DNA from: Vulcanisaeta distributa JCM 11213
GTDB taxonomy: Archaea > Thermoproteota > Thermoprotei > Thermoproteales > Thermocladiaceae
DNA length: 64,000 bases
Reading direction: 5' to 3'
Assembly (NCBI GenBank): GCA_001316125.1
Contig: BBCS01000005.1
Location: 62,001 to 126,000 of the forward strand
Both the position numbers and the translations under genes were made by a program. The notes below the pieces were generated by a model. That model saw only the letters and a program-made list of their open reading frames with translations. It searched no databases and was not told the origin of the DNA. Shown here in pieces: positions 47,840 to 58,573 of this stretch (its first letter is position 1; each line of letters begins with the position of its first letter).

Positions 47840-49510
47840 ATGGATAGTATGGATAGGATTAAGGAAAAGTACGATGAGTGGGCTAGAGAATTTTTACTGC
47901 CAACCCTTAAGAAATTACCTGAGTGGAGGAAGTTCGTAACATCGTTTGGAGTTGATGTGAAGCCACTATACACGCCACTTGATGTTAAGGGCGATTACCT
48001 GGATAGGTTAGGATTCCCAGGTGAGTACCCATTCACCAGGTATATACCCGAGCATGTATAGATCGAGGCTATGGACGTTTAGGGAGTACTCAGGCTTCGG
48101 ATCACCAGAGGACACGAATAGGAGGTATAAATTCCTCATATCGCAGGGACAAACCGGCTTGAGCGTTGCCTTCGACCTACCAACGCAGTTGGGTCTTGAC
48201 CCTGACCATGAACTCGCATACCCTGAGGTCGGTAAGGTCGGTGTTTCAGTTCCCGAGGTCGTTTCCATGTCAATACTCTTTGATGGTATTGATATTGGTA
48301 AAATAACGACATCATTCACCATAAATGCTACGGCAGCCGAGATATTGTCCATGTACATAACGGTTGCGAGAGCAGGGGCATTGATAAGGCTGTGCTTGAT
48401 GGTACAATACAGAATGACATACTCAAGGAATTCATAGCCAGGAACCTATACATATACCCACCACTACACTCAATGAGGTACGCGACAGATATAATAGCCT
48501 ATACATCAAAGAACCTGCCTAAGTGGCACCCAATAAGCATCAGTGGTTATCACTTCAGAGAAGCTGGAGCCACGGCAATCCAGGAACTAGCCTTCACACT
48601 GCTGACGCCATTGAATACACTAATTGGGTAATAAATAGGTGGAAAATGAATGTTGATGACTTCGCACCGGGCCTATCCTTCTTCTTCGCAGCAACGACAA
48701 ACCTCTTTGAGGAGGTCGCGAAGTTCAGGGCGGCTCGTAGACTCTACGCGAGGATTATGAAGGAGAGATTCGGCGCCAAGAAACCTGAGTCAATGAAGCT
48801 TAAGTTCCACGTACAAACATCGGGGGGCCGCATTAACGGCCCAGCAGCCCGAGGTCAACATTATTAGGACCACGATACAGGCATTAGCTGCGGTACTCGG
48901 TGGCGCCCAATCACTTCATGTTAATGCCTATGATGAGGCATTGGCTCTGCCCACAGAGAAGTCCGTGAAGCTGGCATTAAGAGTACAACAGGTGATAGCG
49001 TATGAGAGTGGTGTAGTCGATTCAATAGATCCATTAGGAGGTTCGTACTACATTGAGTGGCTTACGGATACCATTGAGGAGGAGGTTATGAAAATAATTG
49101 ATTATATTGATAAGCTTGGTGGTATGACGAAGGCCGTGGAGATCGGCTACCCACAGAGGGCTATTGCTGAATCAGCATATCAATACCAGAGGATGGTTGA
49201 GGAGGGTAAGGTAGCCGTGATTGGCGTCAACATGTTTAGGGAAGAGGAGGAACTACACATAGAGCTTCATAAGGTTGACCCAGTATCTAGGGAAAGAAGT
49301 ATTAAGCGCATTAGGGAGGTTAGGGAGAGCCGTGATAAGGAGGCCTGGGAAAGGGCGCTCAATGAGCTGAGGAGGGTGGCCGATAAGGAGGATGAGAATG
49401 TGTTCCCGTACATACTAGGTGCGATTAAAGCCAAGGCAACGGTCGGCGAAATATCGAGTGTACTACGTGATGTTTGGGGGGGTGAGTATAAACCGCCATC
49501 CATTTATTAA
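47840..49510 (+). CDS. Methylmalonyl-CoA mutase large subunit, frameshifted
   Basis: The TIM-barrel, CoA-binding subunit of B12-dependent methylmalonyl-CoA mutase. It begins [17 protein letters not shown], then [20 protein letters not shown] after correction near 48050. [46 protein letters not shown]...[29 protein letters not shown] and [14 protein letters not shown] are strongly conserved. Breaks near 48052, 48383 (one base), 48605 and at 48832-48837 (G5 read as G6). The C-terminal VWGGEYKPP carries an extra Gly from G7 at 49476-49482. About 560 residues. Followed by the separate cobalamin-binding subunit. Confidence 0.93.
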
Positions 49511-49552
49511 GGAAAAGATTTTTAGGGTATGATGCGTGATTGGTGATGAAGT

Positions 49553-49949
49553 ATGCCCAAGCCTAAGATAATCATTGCGAAGCTTGGTCTTGATGGGCAT
49601 GACAGGGGCGCTAAGGTTGTTGCTAGGGCATTAGCCGAGGCTGGCTTTGAGGTTGTTTACACGGGTATTAGGCAGACACCCAGCCAGGTTGTTGAGACGG
49701 CGATTCAAGAAGATGCTAAGTTAATAGGCATCAGTATATTGTCTGGCTCGCACATGGAGCTTGTGGGTGAGTTGATGAGGATCATGAAGGAAAGGGGGCT
49801 TGAATATCCCTGTACTGGTTGGTGGAATAATACCTCCTGAGGATAGGGATGCGTTGCTCAAGATGGGTGTGGCTGGTGTTTATGGACCTGGTACACCGCT
49901 TAAGGAGATCATTGAGATAGTCAAGAAGCTTGTAGGTGCTACACAATGA
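49553..49949 (+). CDS. Methylmalonyl-CoA mutase small (cobalamin-binding) subunit, frameshifted
   Basis: The B12-binding domain with the base-off signature [20 protein letters not shown] (D-x-H-x-x-G), then [33 protein letters not shown], and, after one base restored near 49810, [20 protein letters not shown] and [14 protein letters not shown]. It ends at TGA 49947-49949, overlapping the start of MeaB. About 132 residues. In archaea this domain is often a separate subunit, as here. Confidence 0.93.
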
Positions 49950-51261
49950 GCATTAATGAATTACTTGAGAAGGCACGTAATTGGGATAAAGCTGCCATTG
50001 CTAGGTTAATAACGTTGGCCGAGGAAGGTGTTGAAATACCGCTTATTGTACAGCGTAGAAGCCACGTAATTGGTATAACCGGGCCGCCGGGCTCAGGTAA
50101 AAGTACGTTGATATACACTATGGTTAGGAAGATACCTCAGGATAAGAGGGTTGCAGTCCTCACTATCGATCCCTCAAGTCCATTCACAGGAGGTTCCTTC
50201 ATGGGTAATAGGATTAGGATGCAGGAACTTACGTCAAGGCCCAACGTATACATTAGGAGTATGGCGACTAGGGGGGTATTCGTGGAGGACTTAATTATGC
50301 AACGATAGCTGCGGTGAACGTGCTCGAGTATGCTGGTGCGGATTACGTATTCATTGAGACTGTCGGCGCTGGGCAGTCAGACACGGATATTAAGTACGTG
50401 GCTGACACAATACTTGTCCTGGTACCGCCACTCTCTGGTGATGAGATTCAGGCGCTTAAGAGTGGTCTTATGGAGATTGGAGACATATACGTTGTTTCAA
50501 AGTCCGACAACCAAGCATCTGAGTCAACGTATAGGGATTTGTTGGCTATGGTTGACATGATGAGGGAGGTTAAGGGTGATTCCTGGAAGCCAGCCGTGAT
50601 TAAGGTATCGGGTTTGTATGGTTTTGGAGTGGATGAACTTCTTAAGATCATTGATGATAGGTTTAGGGAGTTGATTAGTAATGGTAAATTAAATGAATCC
50701 TTAACCAGCAGGAGGTTGCTTGAAATGAGGCTCTATGCATATGACCTACTTGAGAAGCAACTTAGTGAGAGTAAGGAGCTTGAAAATGAAGTTATTAATG
50801 GTAGGTTATCACCACAGGAAGCGGCAAGGAGGTTGTTGGGTATGGAGATGCCAAGGCTTGATCATGTCGCTATCGCAGTTAAGGACCTTGGTGGCGCTGT
50901 TGAAAAGTTTAGGAAGTTGGGGGGGCTTAGGGTTAGTGATCCAATAATTGTTGAGGAGCAGGGGGGGGTTAAAGTCGTAATGGTGTGGCTTGGTAATACA
51001 AGGATTGAATTACTTGAACCACTAAATCCAAGCTCAACGGTGGCTAAGTTCCTGGAGAGTAGGGGGGGTGAGGGTATTCACCACATAGCCCTTGAGGTTA
51101 ATGACCTGGAGGAATTCATTAAGAGGATACAGGAGGCTGGCCTTGTGCTCACTGGTAAGCCGAGTAGGGGGGGTGCTGAGGGTATTGTCACGTTCATACA
51201 CCCAAAGAGTCTCAATGGTGTTCTTCTCGAATTAGTTCAACGTAATGTCTCCAATGAGTGA
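49946..51261 (+). CDS. MeaB-type GTPase fused to methylmalonyl-CoA epimerase, frameshifted
   Basis: The N-terminal part is the G3E GTPase chaperone of methylmalonyl-CoA mutase: G1 GITGPPGSGKSTLIYTMVRK, DPSSPFTGGSFMGNRIRM, SMATRG and, after a tract of six G at 50271-50276 that breaks the frame, GGLNYATIAAVNVLEYAG and FIETVGAGQSDTDIKYVAD. The C-terminal part, from about MPRLDHVAIAVKDLGG, is methylmalonyl-CoA epimerase of the vicinal-oxygen-chelate fold: IELLEPLNPSS, EGIHHIALEVNDLEEF and VLLELVQ carry the metal ligands. No stop separates them, though AGGAGG and ATGGAGATG at the junction look like a ribosome-binding site and start, so independent translation of the epimerase is also possible. Epimerase motifs GVKVV and RGEGIHH each have one extra Gly. 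Confidence 0.85.
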
Positions 51262-51296
51262 TCTTTAAATAATCTAGAGGTGCAGGCTCAGCTTGC

Positions 51297-53089
51297 GTGA
51301 AAAAGAGTAGGTCATTTGAGCGTGGTTACACAATCGTGTTTAGAGGAGGAGATTCAGTAAAGTATTCATTAATACTGCTCATTATTGTAATTCCCTACTT
51401 AATGAGTTTATACGTACGTGAAACGATAATTATATACCTTAAATCATTGGTTATTTATGGTGTAATGTTCCTATCGGTACTCATAACCCTTAGGGCTATG
51501 GTCTTCATACAGTCATATAGGGGCTTTGGCACAACGTTATCGTTATTTAGTACAGCACTTGCAGCCATTATCGACTTACTGATAACACTGGTTACCCATA
51601 GATTTGTGGTTGGGTTTGGTGCGTTATCTTTCGTCTTGCCGTTAAGTGCCATGATAATGGTGTTAAGGGGGGGTCTTGAGCATAATGGAAGCTCCATGAA
51701 GAAGTACATACTATACCCACTGTATACCCTGCCAATTATATTACTTATTCAATTGATTTCATACCTCCTAATTGGCACGATAAGCCTGTGAAGTATGTAA
51801 TTCTAGATTTAGCGTTTTACGTATTCTCCTTCCTATTTATTTATTACGTGATTTTTAAGTTCGAGGCATCATATGGGGGGGGTGTTGATATACTTAGGTT
51901 GTTTAGTTCATACTTGTACACAGCTCTTTTCGAGTATTCGGAGCCATTTGAGAGGGAATTGAGTAAAAGGTCTGTGGTTAGGGACGTTAGAGTTCACTTA
52001 TTTATGCTCAATAGCGATAATAATGCTTATGCAGTCACAATACCTGAGCTTCACGCAGGCCCAATAGCTAAGGTTGGCGGTGGTTATTTAATTAGTGACC
52101 TCGTCAGTGAATTAAGCCGTTACGTTAACCCAGTGGTTTATATACACGGTGTTGGTAGTCACGAATTAGACCCGGCAACTAGGGTTGATGTGCGTAGGGT
52201 GGTTAGGGCGGTGGCTAATAAGGTTAGGGAGTATTTAAATGGATGGTATGTGAGTAATGAGTGTGTTGGTAAAATGCCCATTCAGGTGCAGAGCCGTAAT
52301 TTCAGGATAACCCATGTACCACTCTGCGAAAAATCTCTCATAATTGTTAGTAGACTTGTTAAGTCTAGCGATGATATTCCCCCCCTTAGTGTTTATGAGG
52401 AGCTGAAAAAGAGGGTAAAACTTGATTGGGATAATGTAATCCTGGTAGATGCCCAGAACTACTATTCAGATGATAATACATGGGATGAAAACGACATTAG
52501 TGAATTAGCGTCATTGCTAAGCAAGATTGAAGAGTTAGAGAATCAAAGGCTTGAGATTAAGTCATGCGTAAATCATGTGTCCAAGTACGCCTTTGGTCCA
52601 ATACAGTTTGAGATTGGTGATAATGGTTTAATAACGTGGGGTTTAGACATAAATGATAGGAAGGTTCTATTGGTTATATTCGATGGTAATAATTTAAGGA
52701 GAGAGTTAGCTGATGCAATAATTAATGAGTTTAGAGGTAGTTTTGATATTGTTGAGGTATTAACAACGGATAATCATCAATATACGGGCATAGCTAGGTT
52801 CACGAGAAGTAGGGGGGGGTATAAAATAGTTGGTGATTCAATAAGTCATGAATTAATAATGAGGAATGTGAGGAGAAGTGTTAAACGTTGTCTCAATAAC
52901 CTGGCAATGACCCATGTGAGGTACTACCCAGTCATTGTTGAGGGTATTAGGTTGATAGGTGATTCGTTTAATAACATGATAATGGCTGCGGAAAAGGGAG
53001 TCATGGATTGGAAGAAGCACTTCACAGTATTGATAATACTACCGATACTGACGATGATAATCCTAGGGATAATATTCGGTATTCTTTAG
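51297..53089 (+). CDS. DUF2070-family archaeal membrane protein, probably one gene with a one-base break
   Basis: The N-terminal part (51297-51791) has about five hydrophobic helices (YSLILLIIVIPYLMSLYV and others). It ends in ISL at a TGA that overlaps the GTG of the rest (51788-53089). Adding one G at the junction would join them as one protein of about 597 residues, the usual DUF2070 layout. The second part begins with another helix and holds VTIPELHAGPIAKVGGGYLI, the conserved segment of the family, then a soluble domain and a C-terminal helix (FTVLIILPILTMIILGIIFG). Function unknown; the family is membrane-bound and archaea-specific. Four G/C runs add Gly or Pro pairs. Confidence 0.7.
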
Positions 53090-53147
53090 TACTTAATAGA
53101 TACAAAAGGTTTAATAGAGAGGTCTACGTAATTACTCAGGAAGAGAT

Positions 53148-53616
53148 ATGGGTTCCGAGGACCTAAAAAGACAGGCAATCAGAGCCACATAGCTGGCTTA
53201 TAACGAGGCTGGAGAATTGGGTTAAGGACCAGAAGAAGTTCATGGATGAATTACAGAAGTACGGTGATTACATAATCACCCAGGATAGACTCTCGTTATT
53301 ACTATCAGCGCAGGCAATGCTTTACTACATAGAGAGGACTCTCAAGGACTTTGAATCCTGGCTTAACAACCCAATGATAACCTCGATAATGCCGATAGAC
53401 ATGCTAAAGGAGTTAGAAGAGAGGCTTAGGGATATAGCCATTGAATTCGTTAAGCTTGATATAGACCACACGAGTAGATACGTGGATATACTAAAGAAGA
53501 TAGAGAATGAAAATGAGATACCAGACATACTGAGACTCTACATTGAGCAGAGGGGGGGTATTGTGCCGCAGAGGGGTCAGCAGGGAGAGCAGGGTGAAGT
53601 ACCGAGATTCATGTAA
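53148..53616 (+). CDS. Hypothetical helical protein, frameshifted
   Basis: It starts at ATG 53148 (GSEDLKRQAIRAT); one base is missing near 53199-53205, after which SWLITRLENWVKDQKKFMDE continues. The rest is long, charged helices (LSLLLSAQAMLYYIERTLKD, LKELEERLRDIAIEFVKLDI), probably coiled coil, with a Gln/Gly-rich end (PQRGQQGEQGEVPRFM). About 156 residues. No family recognised. Convergent with the BlaI-like gene, only 17 bases apart. Confidence 0.55.
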
Positions 53617-53633
53617 TTAAAAATCCCTGCCTA

Positions 53634-54011
53634 CTATTTCTCACTAATTTCATTTAAATAATCCTTAATTATCTGGACAGCGTCCTTGCCAAACATCTTA
53701 ATAATCAAACCAATATGCTCCCTAATAATCTCGCTCTTTACCTCGTATGGTATTGATAGCTCATAGACAAATTGCCTAACATTGTTAATGACCTTCTCAC
53801 GCTTATTAATGAACCCCCCCCTAGTGTACAATCTACTTAATACTGTAAGCACCGTGGTATAGGCAGTCTTCCTACCCCCCCTCTTGGTTAGCTCCTCCCA
53901 TATGGTCATTGCCGTGGCCTCCTTAAGCTCATTAAGTATACCAATAACCTCAGCCTCAAGTGGTCCGATCATCAATAAAAGTCGTCTTCTGCGCTCACTT
54001 TGCTCCATCAT
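53634..54011 (-). CDS. BlaI/MecI/CopY-like winged-helix regulator
   Basis: A 125-residue winged-helix protein of the penicillinase-repressor type. GPLEAEVIGILNELKEATAM, a recognition helix with KTAYTTVLTVLSRLYTRGGF, then FVYELSIPYEVKSEIIREHI for dimerisation. Family members normally carry one Gly at TKRG-K and TRG-F; here C7 and C8 runs (53875-53881, 53814-53821) double them inside the DNA-binding domain. The target is unknown. The start is at 54011 with tandem Met. Confidence 0.72.
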   Translation of the reverse strand: MMEQSERRRRLLLMIGPLEAEVIGILNELKEATAMTIWEELTKRGGRKTAYTTVLTVLSRLYTRGGFINKREKVINNVRQFVYELSIPYEVKSEIIREHIGLIIKMFGKDAVQIIKDYLNEISEK

Positions 54012-54052
54012 ATGGGTTTACACGTGTAGTTTTATAAACCTAACACACAGGT

Positions 54053-54901
54053 CTAAAACTTACCAACTTTAATATCTAGCCTAACCTTATACACATATGG
54101 AGCATAATCCCTAACAACCCTCCTATTAACGACTTGGCACTCATAACCTAACTCATCACAGTAATTCTTGACCAAGCCCTCAGCCTCACCATAAGGATCC
54201 TCCTCAGTGCCCAGGTGATAAAAATGAACAATACCACCATCCCTAACGCACATTAATGATTGCCTAAGGAATTTATGGGCACCCAGGGGAAGAGTTAGTA
54301 TAACCCTATCAACACCGCAGAATAACCCCCCCATTAATTTTGCGGCATCACCGAGCAGTGGCAGTACCTTACCCTCAAGCTTATTCAGCTTAATATTATC
54401 GAGCATGTAATAATATGCATACTCATTAAGCTCGATAGCAATCACCAGCCCAACCAATGGTTGTCTCTTTAGTATAGCGATTGCGTAAGGACCAACACCA
54501 GCAAACGGGTATAAAATGACCTCATTAGGCAATACCTGCTTAGCAATATCCTCCCTATCACCTTGATCCCTAGGTGAGAAGTAGGCCTTGGTAGGGTCTA
54601 CCTTAATTAGGTAATTACTCTCCTTATGAATAACCTCGGTGGGTCCAGGTATCAGGACCTCGTACCTATACAGCCTAAACTCACCCTCCCTTGCCCCAAC
54701 TCTCCTAAGCACGGTTTTAACGTGCCTATTTAACTTAGTTATTGCCTCACCAATCACGAACTTATAACTCTCAAGCTCAGGTGGTATTTCAATGATCGCG
54801 ACGGCGCCCGACCTAGAGCCGACTATGTCGAAGCTCCTTGGTACCTTATCCCAAAGTTCCTTAGGTATTAATGGCTTAACGATATCCTTAAGCGTCGGCA
54901 C
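54053..54901 (-). CDS. trm5: tRNA (guanine37-N1)-methyltransferase Trm5-like
   Basis: An intact 282-residue class I methyltransferase. SFDIVGSRSGAVAIIEIPPE is the start of the Trm5 D2 domain and KTVLRRVGAREGEFRLYRYE follows. The catalytic part has VDPTKAYFSPRDQGDREDIA, motif I LYPFAGVGPYAIAIL, ELNEYAYYYMLDNIKLNKLE and LTLPLGAHKFL at the NLP position. It makes m1G37, or the first step of wyosine synthesis. The N-terminal D1 domain of Trm5b is lacking, so Trm5a or a Taw2-like relative is possible. Confidence 0.82.
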   Translation of the reverse strand: MPTLKDIVKPLIPKELWDKVPRSFDIVGSRSGAVAIIEIPPELESYKFVIGEAITKLNRHVKTVLRRVGAREGEFRLYRYEVLIPGPTEVIHKESNYLIKVDPTKAYFSPRDQGDREDIAKQVLPNEVILYPFAGVGPYAIAILKRQPLVGLVIAIELNEYAYYYMLDNIKLNKLEGKVLPLLGDAAKLMGGLFCGVDRVILTLPLGAHKFLRQSLMCVRDGGIVHFYHLGTEEDPYGEAEGLVKNYCDELGYECQVVNRRVVRDYAPYVYKVRLDIKVGKF

Positions 54902-54998
54902 TGCTTAGTAATGAAATGCGAGGGTTATTAAATTAATTTTAGTCCGTGATACTCGTGTAGAATAAAAATTAATAAGCACTGTGAAACTCTGTAAATCG

Positions 54999-56437
54999 AT
55001 GAGCAAGATCATAGAGTCAATGCCGGGTATTGTATCCTACAGTACGGTTAGGGAGGTTAAGGGCCATTAATTGTCATTGAGAAGACTAGGGGGGGCGTTG
55101 CTTATAACGAGATTGGCGAGGTCATAGGCCAGATGGTGAGCCGAGGATGGTCCAGGTGGTTGAGGTTGGTGATAATTATGCAGTTGCCCAGGTACTAACC
55201 GGTACGCTTGGTTTGCCTGCCAAGGGCAGTACTGTGAGGTTTTACGGCAGAACTCTCAGGCTACCAGTTAATGAGGATTTACTGGGTAGGGTACTTGATG
55301 GTAAGGGACAGCCTAGGGATGGATTACCACTACCACCTGCTGAGGAATACCTAGACATAAATGGTGAACCCCTTAATCCGTACGCCAGGGAGTACCCTGA
55401 GGAGCCTATCGAGACAGGCGTTAGCGTCATTGACGGCTTAAACACGATGGTCAGAGGTCAGAAACTACCAATATTCAGCGGCACCGGCCTACCGCATAAT
55501 ATGCTTGCAGCCAAGTGGCTAGGCAGGCAACGGTTAGGGGGGGCATGAGGAGGAATTCGCAATAATCTTCGCGGCGATGGGCCTTAAGTCTGAGGAGGCG
55601 TTGTTCTTCCTGAATGAGTTTAGGAGGACTGGTGCATTAAGGAGACTTGTCATGGTTCTTAACCTAGCGAGTGACCCAATTGCCGAGAGGATATTGACGC
55701 CGAGGACTGCATTAACGATCGCTGAGTATCTGGCGTGGTATAGGGATTACCATGTGCTCGTGATTTTAACGGACATGACCAACTACGCAGAGGCTCTTAG
55801 GGAGTTATCATCGTCAAAGGGTGAGTTACCTGGTAGGCGTGGTTATCCGGGCTATATGTACACGGATTTCGCAACGATCTACGAGAGGACAGGTAGGGCT
55901 AAGGGTAAGAAGGGTAGCATCACCCAGTTCCCAATACTCACGATGCCTCATGACGACATAACACACCCAATACCAGACTTGACTGGTTACATAACCGAGG
56001 GGGGGCAATTAGTCCTAAGTAGGACCTTATGGGGGGGTAAGGGCATTTATCCACCATTTGACGTGATAATGAGCCTATCGAGGCTTATGAAAGATGCCGT
56101 CGGTGAGGGTAAGACCAGGGATGACCATAAGTACGTGGCTAACCAATTAATTGCTGCATACTCAAGGGCATTAGACGTTAGGAACCTGGCCCTACTCGTT
56201 GGCGAGACCAACCTGAGCTGGCGTGAAAGGAGGTATCTCAGATTTGCTGAGCAGTTTGAGCGTAGGTTCATTAATCAGGGCTATTACGAGAGGAGGACCT
56301 TTGAGCAGACTCTTGATATTGCTTGGGATATTATTAGTATATTACCTGAGGATGAATTAACGAACGTACCACCCGACATATCCAAGAGGTACTATAGGCG
56401 TTCGATATTTGAGTCCATAAAGGACGTGAGTGCATAA
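54999..56437 (+). CDS. atpB: A-type ATP synthase subunit B, frameshifted
   Basis: The non-catalytic regulatory subunit of the A1 head. It starts at ATG 54999. Two CCC read as CC (near 55066 and 55130) split the N-terminus before [20 protein letters not shown]. Other segments: [20 protein letters not shown] (one G missing at 55516), [38 protein letters not shown] and [21 protein letters not shown] further break lies at G7 55538-55544. The family motif ITEGQ reads ITEGGQ from G7 at 55999-56005. About 480 residues. No other ATPase subunit is within the window. Confidence 0.93.
55999..56005 (+). repeat. G7 tract inserting a Gly in ATPase B ITEGQ motif
   Basis: ACC GAG GGG GGG CAA encodes Thr-Glu-Gly-Gly-Gln, where A- and V-type ATPase B subunits have Thr-Glu-Gly-Gln. 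A second G7 about 30 bases on (56031-56037) doubles the Gly before KGIYPP. Both are in frame. Confidence 0.8.
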
Positions 56438-56536
56438 AATTAGTATTTTGTAAATAATGTTAACCTTCTCGATCGAAGATACTTACAGAGTTCACGGCAG
56501 AGAATCTTAATAAATCCTGTAATTATCTAATTCTCC

Positions 56537-56749
56537 ATGCCAAAGACCAAAGCGAAGGAGAAGATGGTGCTGATAAGCGTGCATATACCCAAGCAAATGC
56601 TTGAGGAGCTTGACGAGTTCGTGAAGCAGGGGATATTCCCAAGTAGGAGTGAGGCTATTAGGATAGCGATAAGGGACCTGCTTTATAGGGAGAATTCGAG
56701 AAGCAAGACACAAAATATGGAGGATTTAATCCTATTACCTGGCAGGTAA
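56537..56749 (+). CDS. Ribbon-helix-helix (CopG-type) regulator
   Basis: A 70-residue protein with the RHH pattern: a basic start (PKTKAKEKMVLISVHIPKQM supplying the DNA-contact strand), helix MLEELDEFVKQGIFPS, then SRSEAIRIAIRDLLYREN. A short tail follows. It probably binds operators as a dimer; targets are not known. AT-rich flanks on both sides (about 100-150 bases) hold nothing else recognisable. Confidence 0.78.
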   Translation: MPKTKAKEKMVLISVHIPKQMLEELDEFVKQGIFPSRSEAIRIAIRDLLYRENSRSKTQNMEDLILLPGR

Positions 56750-56899
56750 TGATAAATAATGTATGTAGTGATGTCAATAAAACAATAGAGTGTGATGATC
56801 AATTACTTCTTTTAAAATAATTTTACTTAGAAATATATATTACACATAATTAATAGCCTTAGGCATTAACGTTATTTATAGGATCTCCTTATTAGTGAT

Positions 56900-57476
56900 G
56901 TGAGGAGGATAATCGTAGGCATAACTGGAGCAAGCGGTGTTATTTATGGTGTAAGGTTTCTGGAGATGATTAAGAAGTATGCCACTGACTCGGAGGTTCA
57001 CCTAGTCATAAGTAATACTGCGATTAGTATATTGAAATACGAGGTCGGTCTCGACAGAGAATCGGTATTGAAATTTGCTGATAAGGTCTATGGTGAGAAT
57101 GAGTTAAGTGCGCCAATAGCCAGTGGGTCGTTTAAGCATGATGGTATGGTAATCATACCATGCTCAATGAAGACCCTGGCAGCCATAGCCCATGGAATAA
57201 CTGATAACCTAATCACCAGGGCGGCTGATGTGACGCTGAAGGAAAGGAGGAGATTAATCCTGGTTATTAGGGAAACACCACTTAATTTAATACATATTAG
57301 GAATATGGAGTTAGTCACATTGGCTGGTGCTATTGTAATGCCTGCAGCCCCCAGCGTTTTACAATAAGCCAAGGACGATTGATGATATGGTTAATTTCAT
57401 AGTTGGTAGGGTCCTCGATCTGCTGGGTATTGAGAATGACCTATATAGGAGATGGACCGGTTATCCTGAGGGATAG
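56900..57476 (+). CDS. ubiX: Flavin prenyltransferase UbiX, frameshifted
   Basis: UbiX joins dimethylallyl phosphate to FMN, making the prenyl-FMN cofactor of UbiD decarboxylases. [20 protein letters not shown] is the FMN-binding start. [20 protein letters not shown] contains the conserved S-x-x-T-x-x region, [20 protein letters not shown] follows, and [20 protein letters not shown] after correction. The break is at 57350-57354, where C4 is read as C5. The corrected end is TAG at 57474-57476, giving about 192 residues. GTG start. The partner UbiD is not in the window. Confidence 0.92.
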
Positions 57477-57523
57477 CATAGTAATTTAAGAATGGGTTTG
57501 TTTAAACGGTGTTAAATAGGGTT

Positions 57524-58573
57524 ATGGATGTGCCGATGTGCACGAGGTGTGGTAGGAGACCCGCGAATTATTACAGGGTATCTAGCGGTGAGAAGCTTTG
57601 CCTTAACTGCCTATCTAGGTCTATTGAGGATACCGTGCTTCGAACAATTAGGAAGTATCGATTAATAAGCGATGGCGATAGGATTGGCATTGCAATAAGC
57701 GGTGGTAAGGATAGCCTAACCCTAATGTATTTACTGGGTAAGTTCAGGAGACAGGACAAGATACCAAGGAGCGTTGAGTTAATTGCGTTCAGTATTAATG
57801 AGGGCCATCCCTACAGTTGCTTCTATAGAATGGCTAGGGTTGATTACGTGCAGAAACTAAGTGAGGAATTCAACATACCCTATAGGGTGTATACGTTCAA
57901 GGAGTTATTCGGTGTTACGGCCACGGACATAGCACATGGGTTATGGTCTAAGGGCATTAACGTGCACATGTGTACAATAGATGGTGTATTAAGGCGTAGG
58001 GCCATGAACATAATCGGCCGCCAACTAGGCCTAACGAAAATAGCGACTGGGCATAATTTAGATGATGAGGCACAGACGGTATTACTTAACGTGCTTAGCA
58101 ATGACTTAGATAGATTTGCGTGGTTTGGTCCAAGACCTGAGATTGATAGGGAGGGCTTCATACCAAGGATTAAGCCTCTTCGTTTCGTGAGGGAGGAGGA
58201 GATTGCGCTATACGCCTATTACCACGGAATACCACTGATGGAGCTTGAGTGCCCCCTTCGTATACAGTAACCCTAGGTATGAGCTTAAGTTCACACTTGC
58301 CGTTGGGAGAGGGATAACCCAAATATTAAGTATTCCCTAGTGTCCTTCGGTGATTCGTTGGCGAATCTAATGAGTGAGAAGGCCGTGAATGTACCACTAA
58401 AAAGGTGTAAGTATTGTGGTGAACCAACATCCGGTGATGTGTGCAGAGTTTGCGAATTAATGAGCAGGGCAGGTTTATTGGAGAAGTACCTGAATCATTT
58501 AAGGACCTTGAAACTTATGGATACGCAATCCCCCCTCGTAACTCCTACCCACAGCCTCAACACTACTCTTTAG
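57524..58573 (+). CDS. tRNA 2-thiolation enzyme of the TtuA/Ncs6 (NcsA) family, frameshifted
   Basis: An adenylating thiolase that works with a ubiquitin-like sulfur carrier on wobble or position-54 uridine. An N-terminal zinc finger (MCTRCGRRPAN ... LCLNCL), PP-loop GIAISGGKDSLTLMYLLGKF, IATGHNLDDEAQTVLLNVLS, and ELECPFVYSNPRYELKFTLA after correction of C5 to C4 at 58252-58256. A second break near 58310 joins NPNIKYSLVSFGDSLANLMS and the C-terminal zinc finger CKYCGEP...CRVC. The stop at 58573 overlaps the convergent ACT-domain gene by 75 bases, so the true end may be earlier. About 348 residues. The MoaD-like protein at 5589 is a candidate sulfur donor. Confidence 0.85.
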
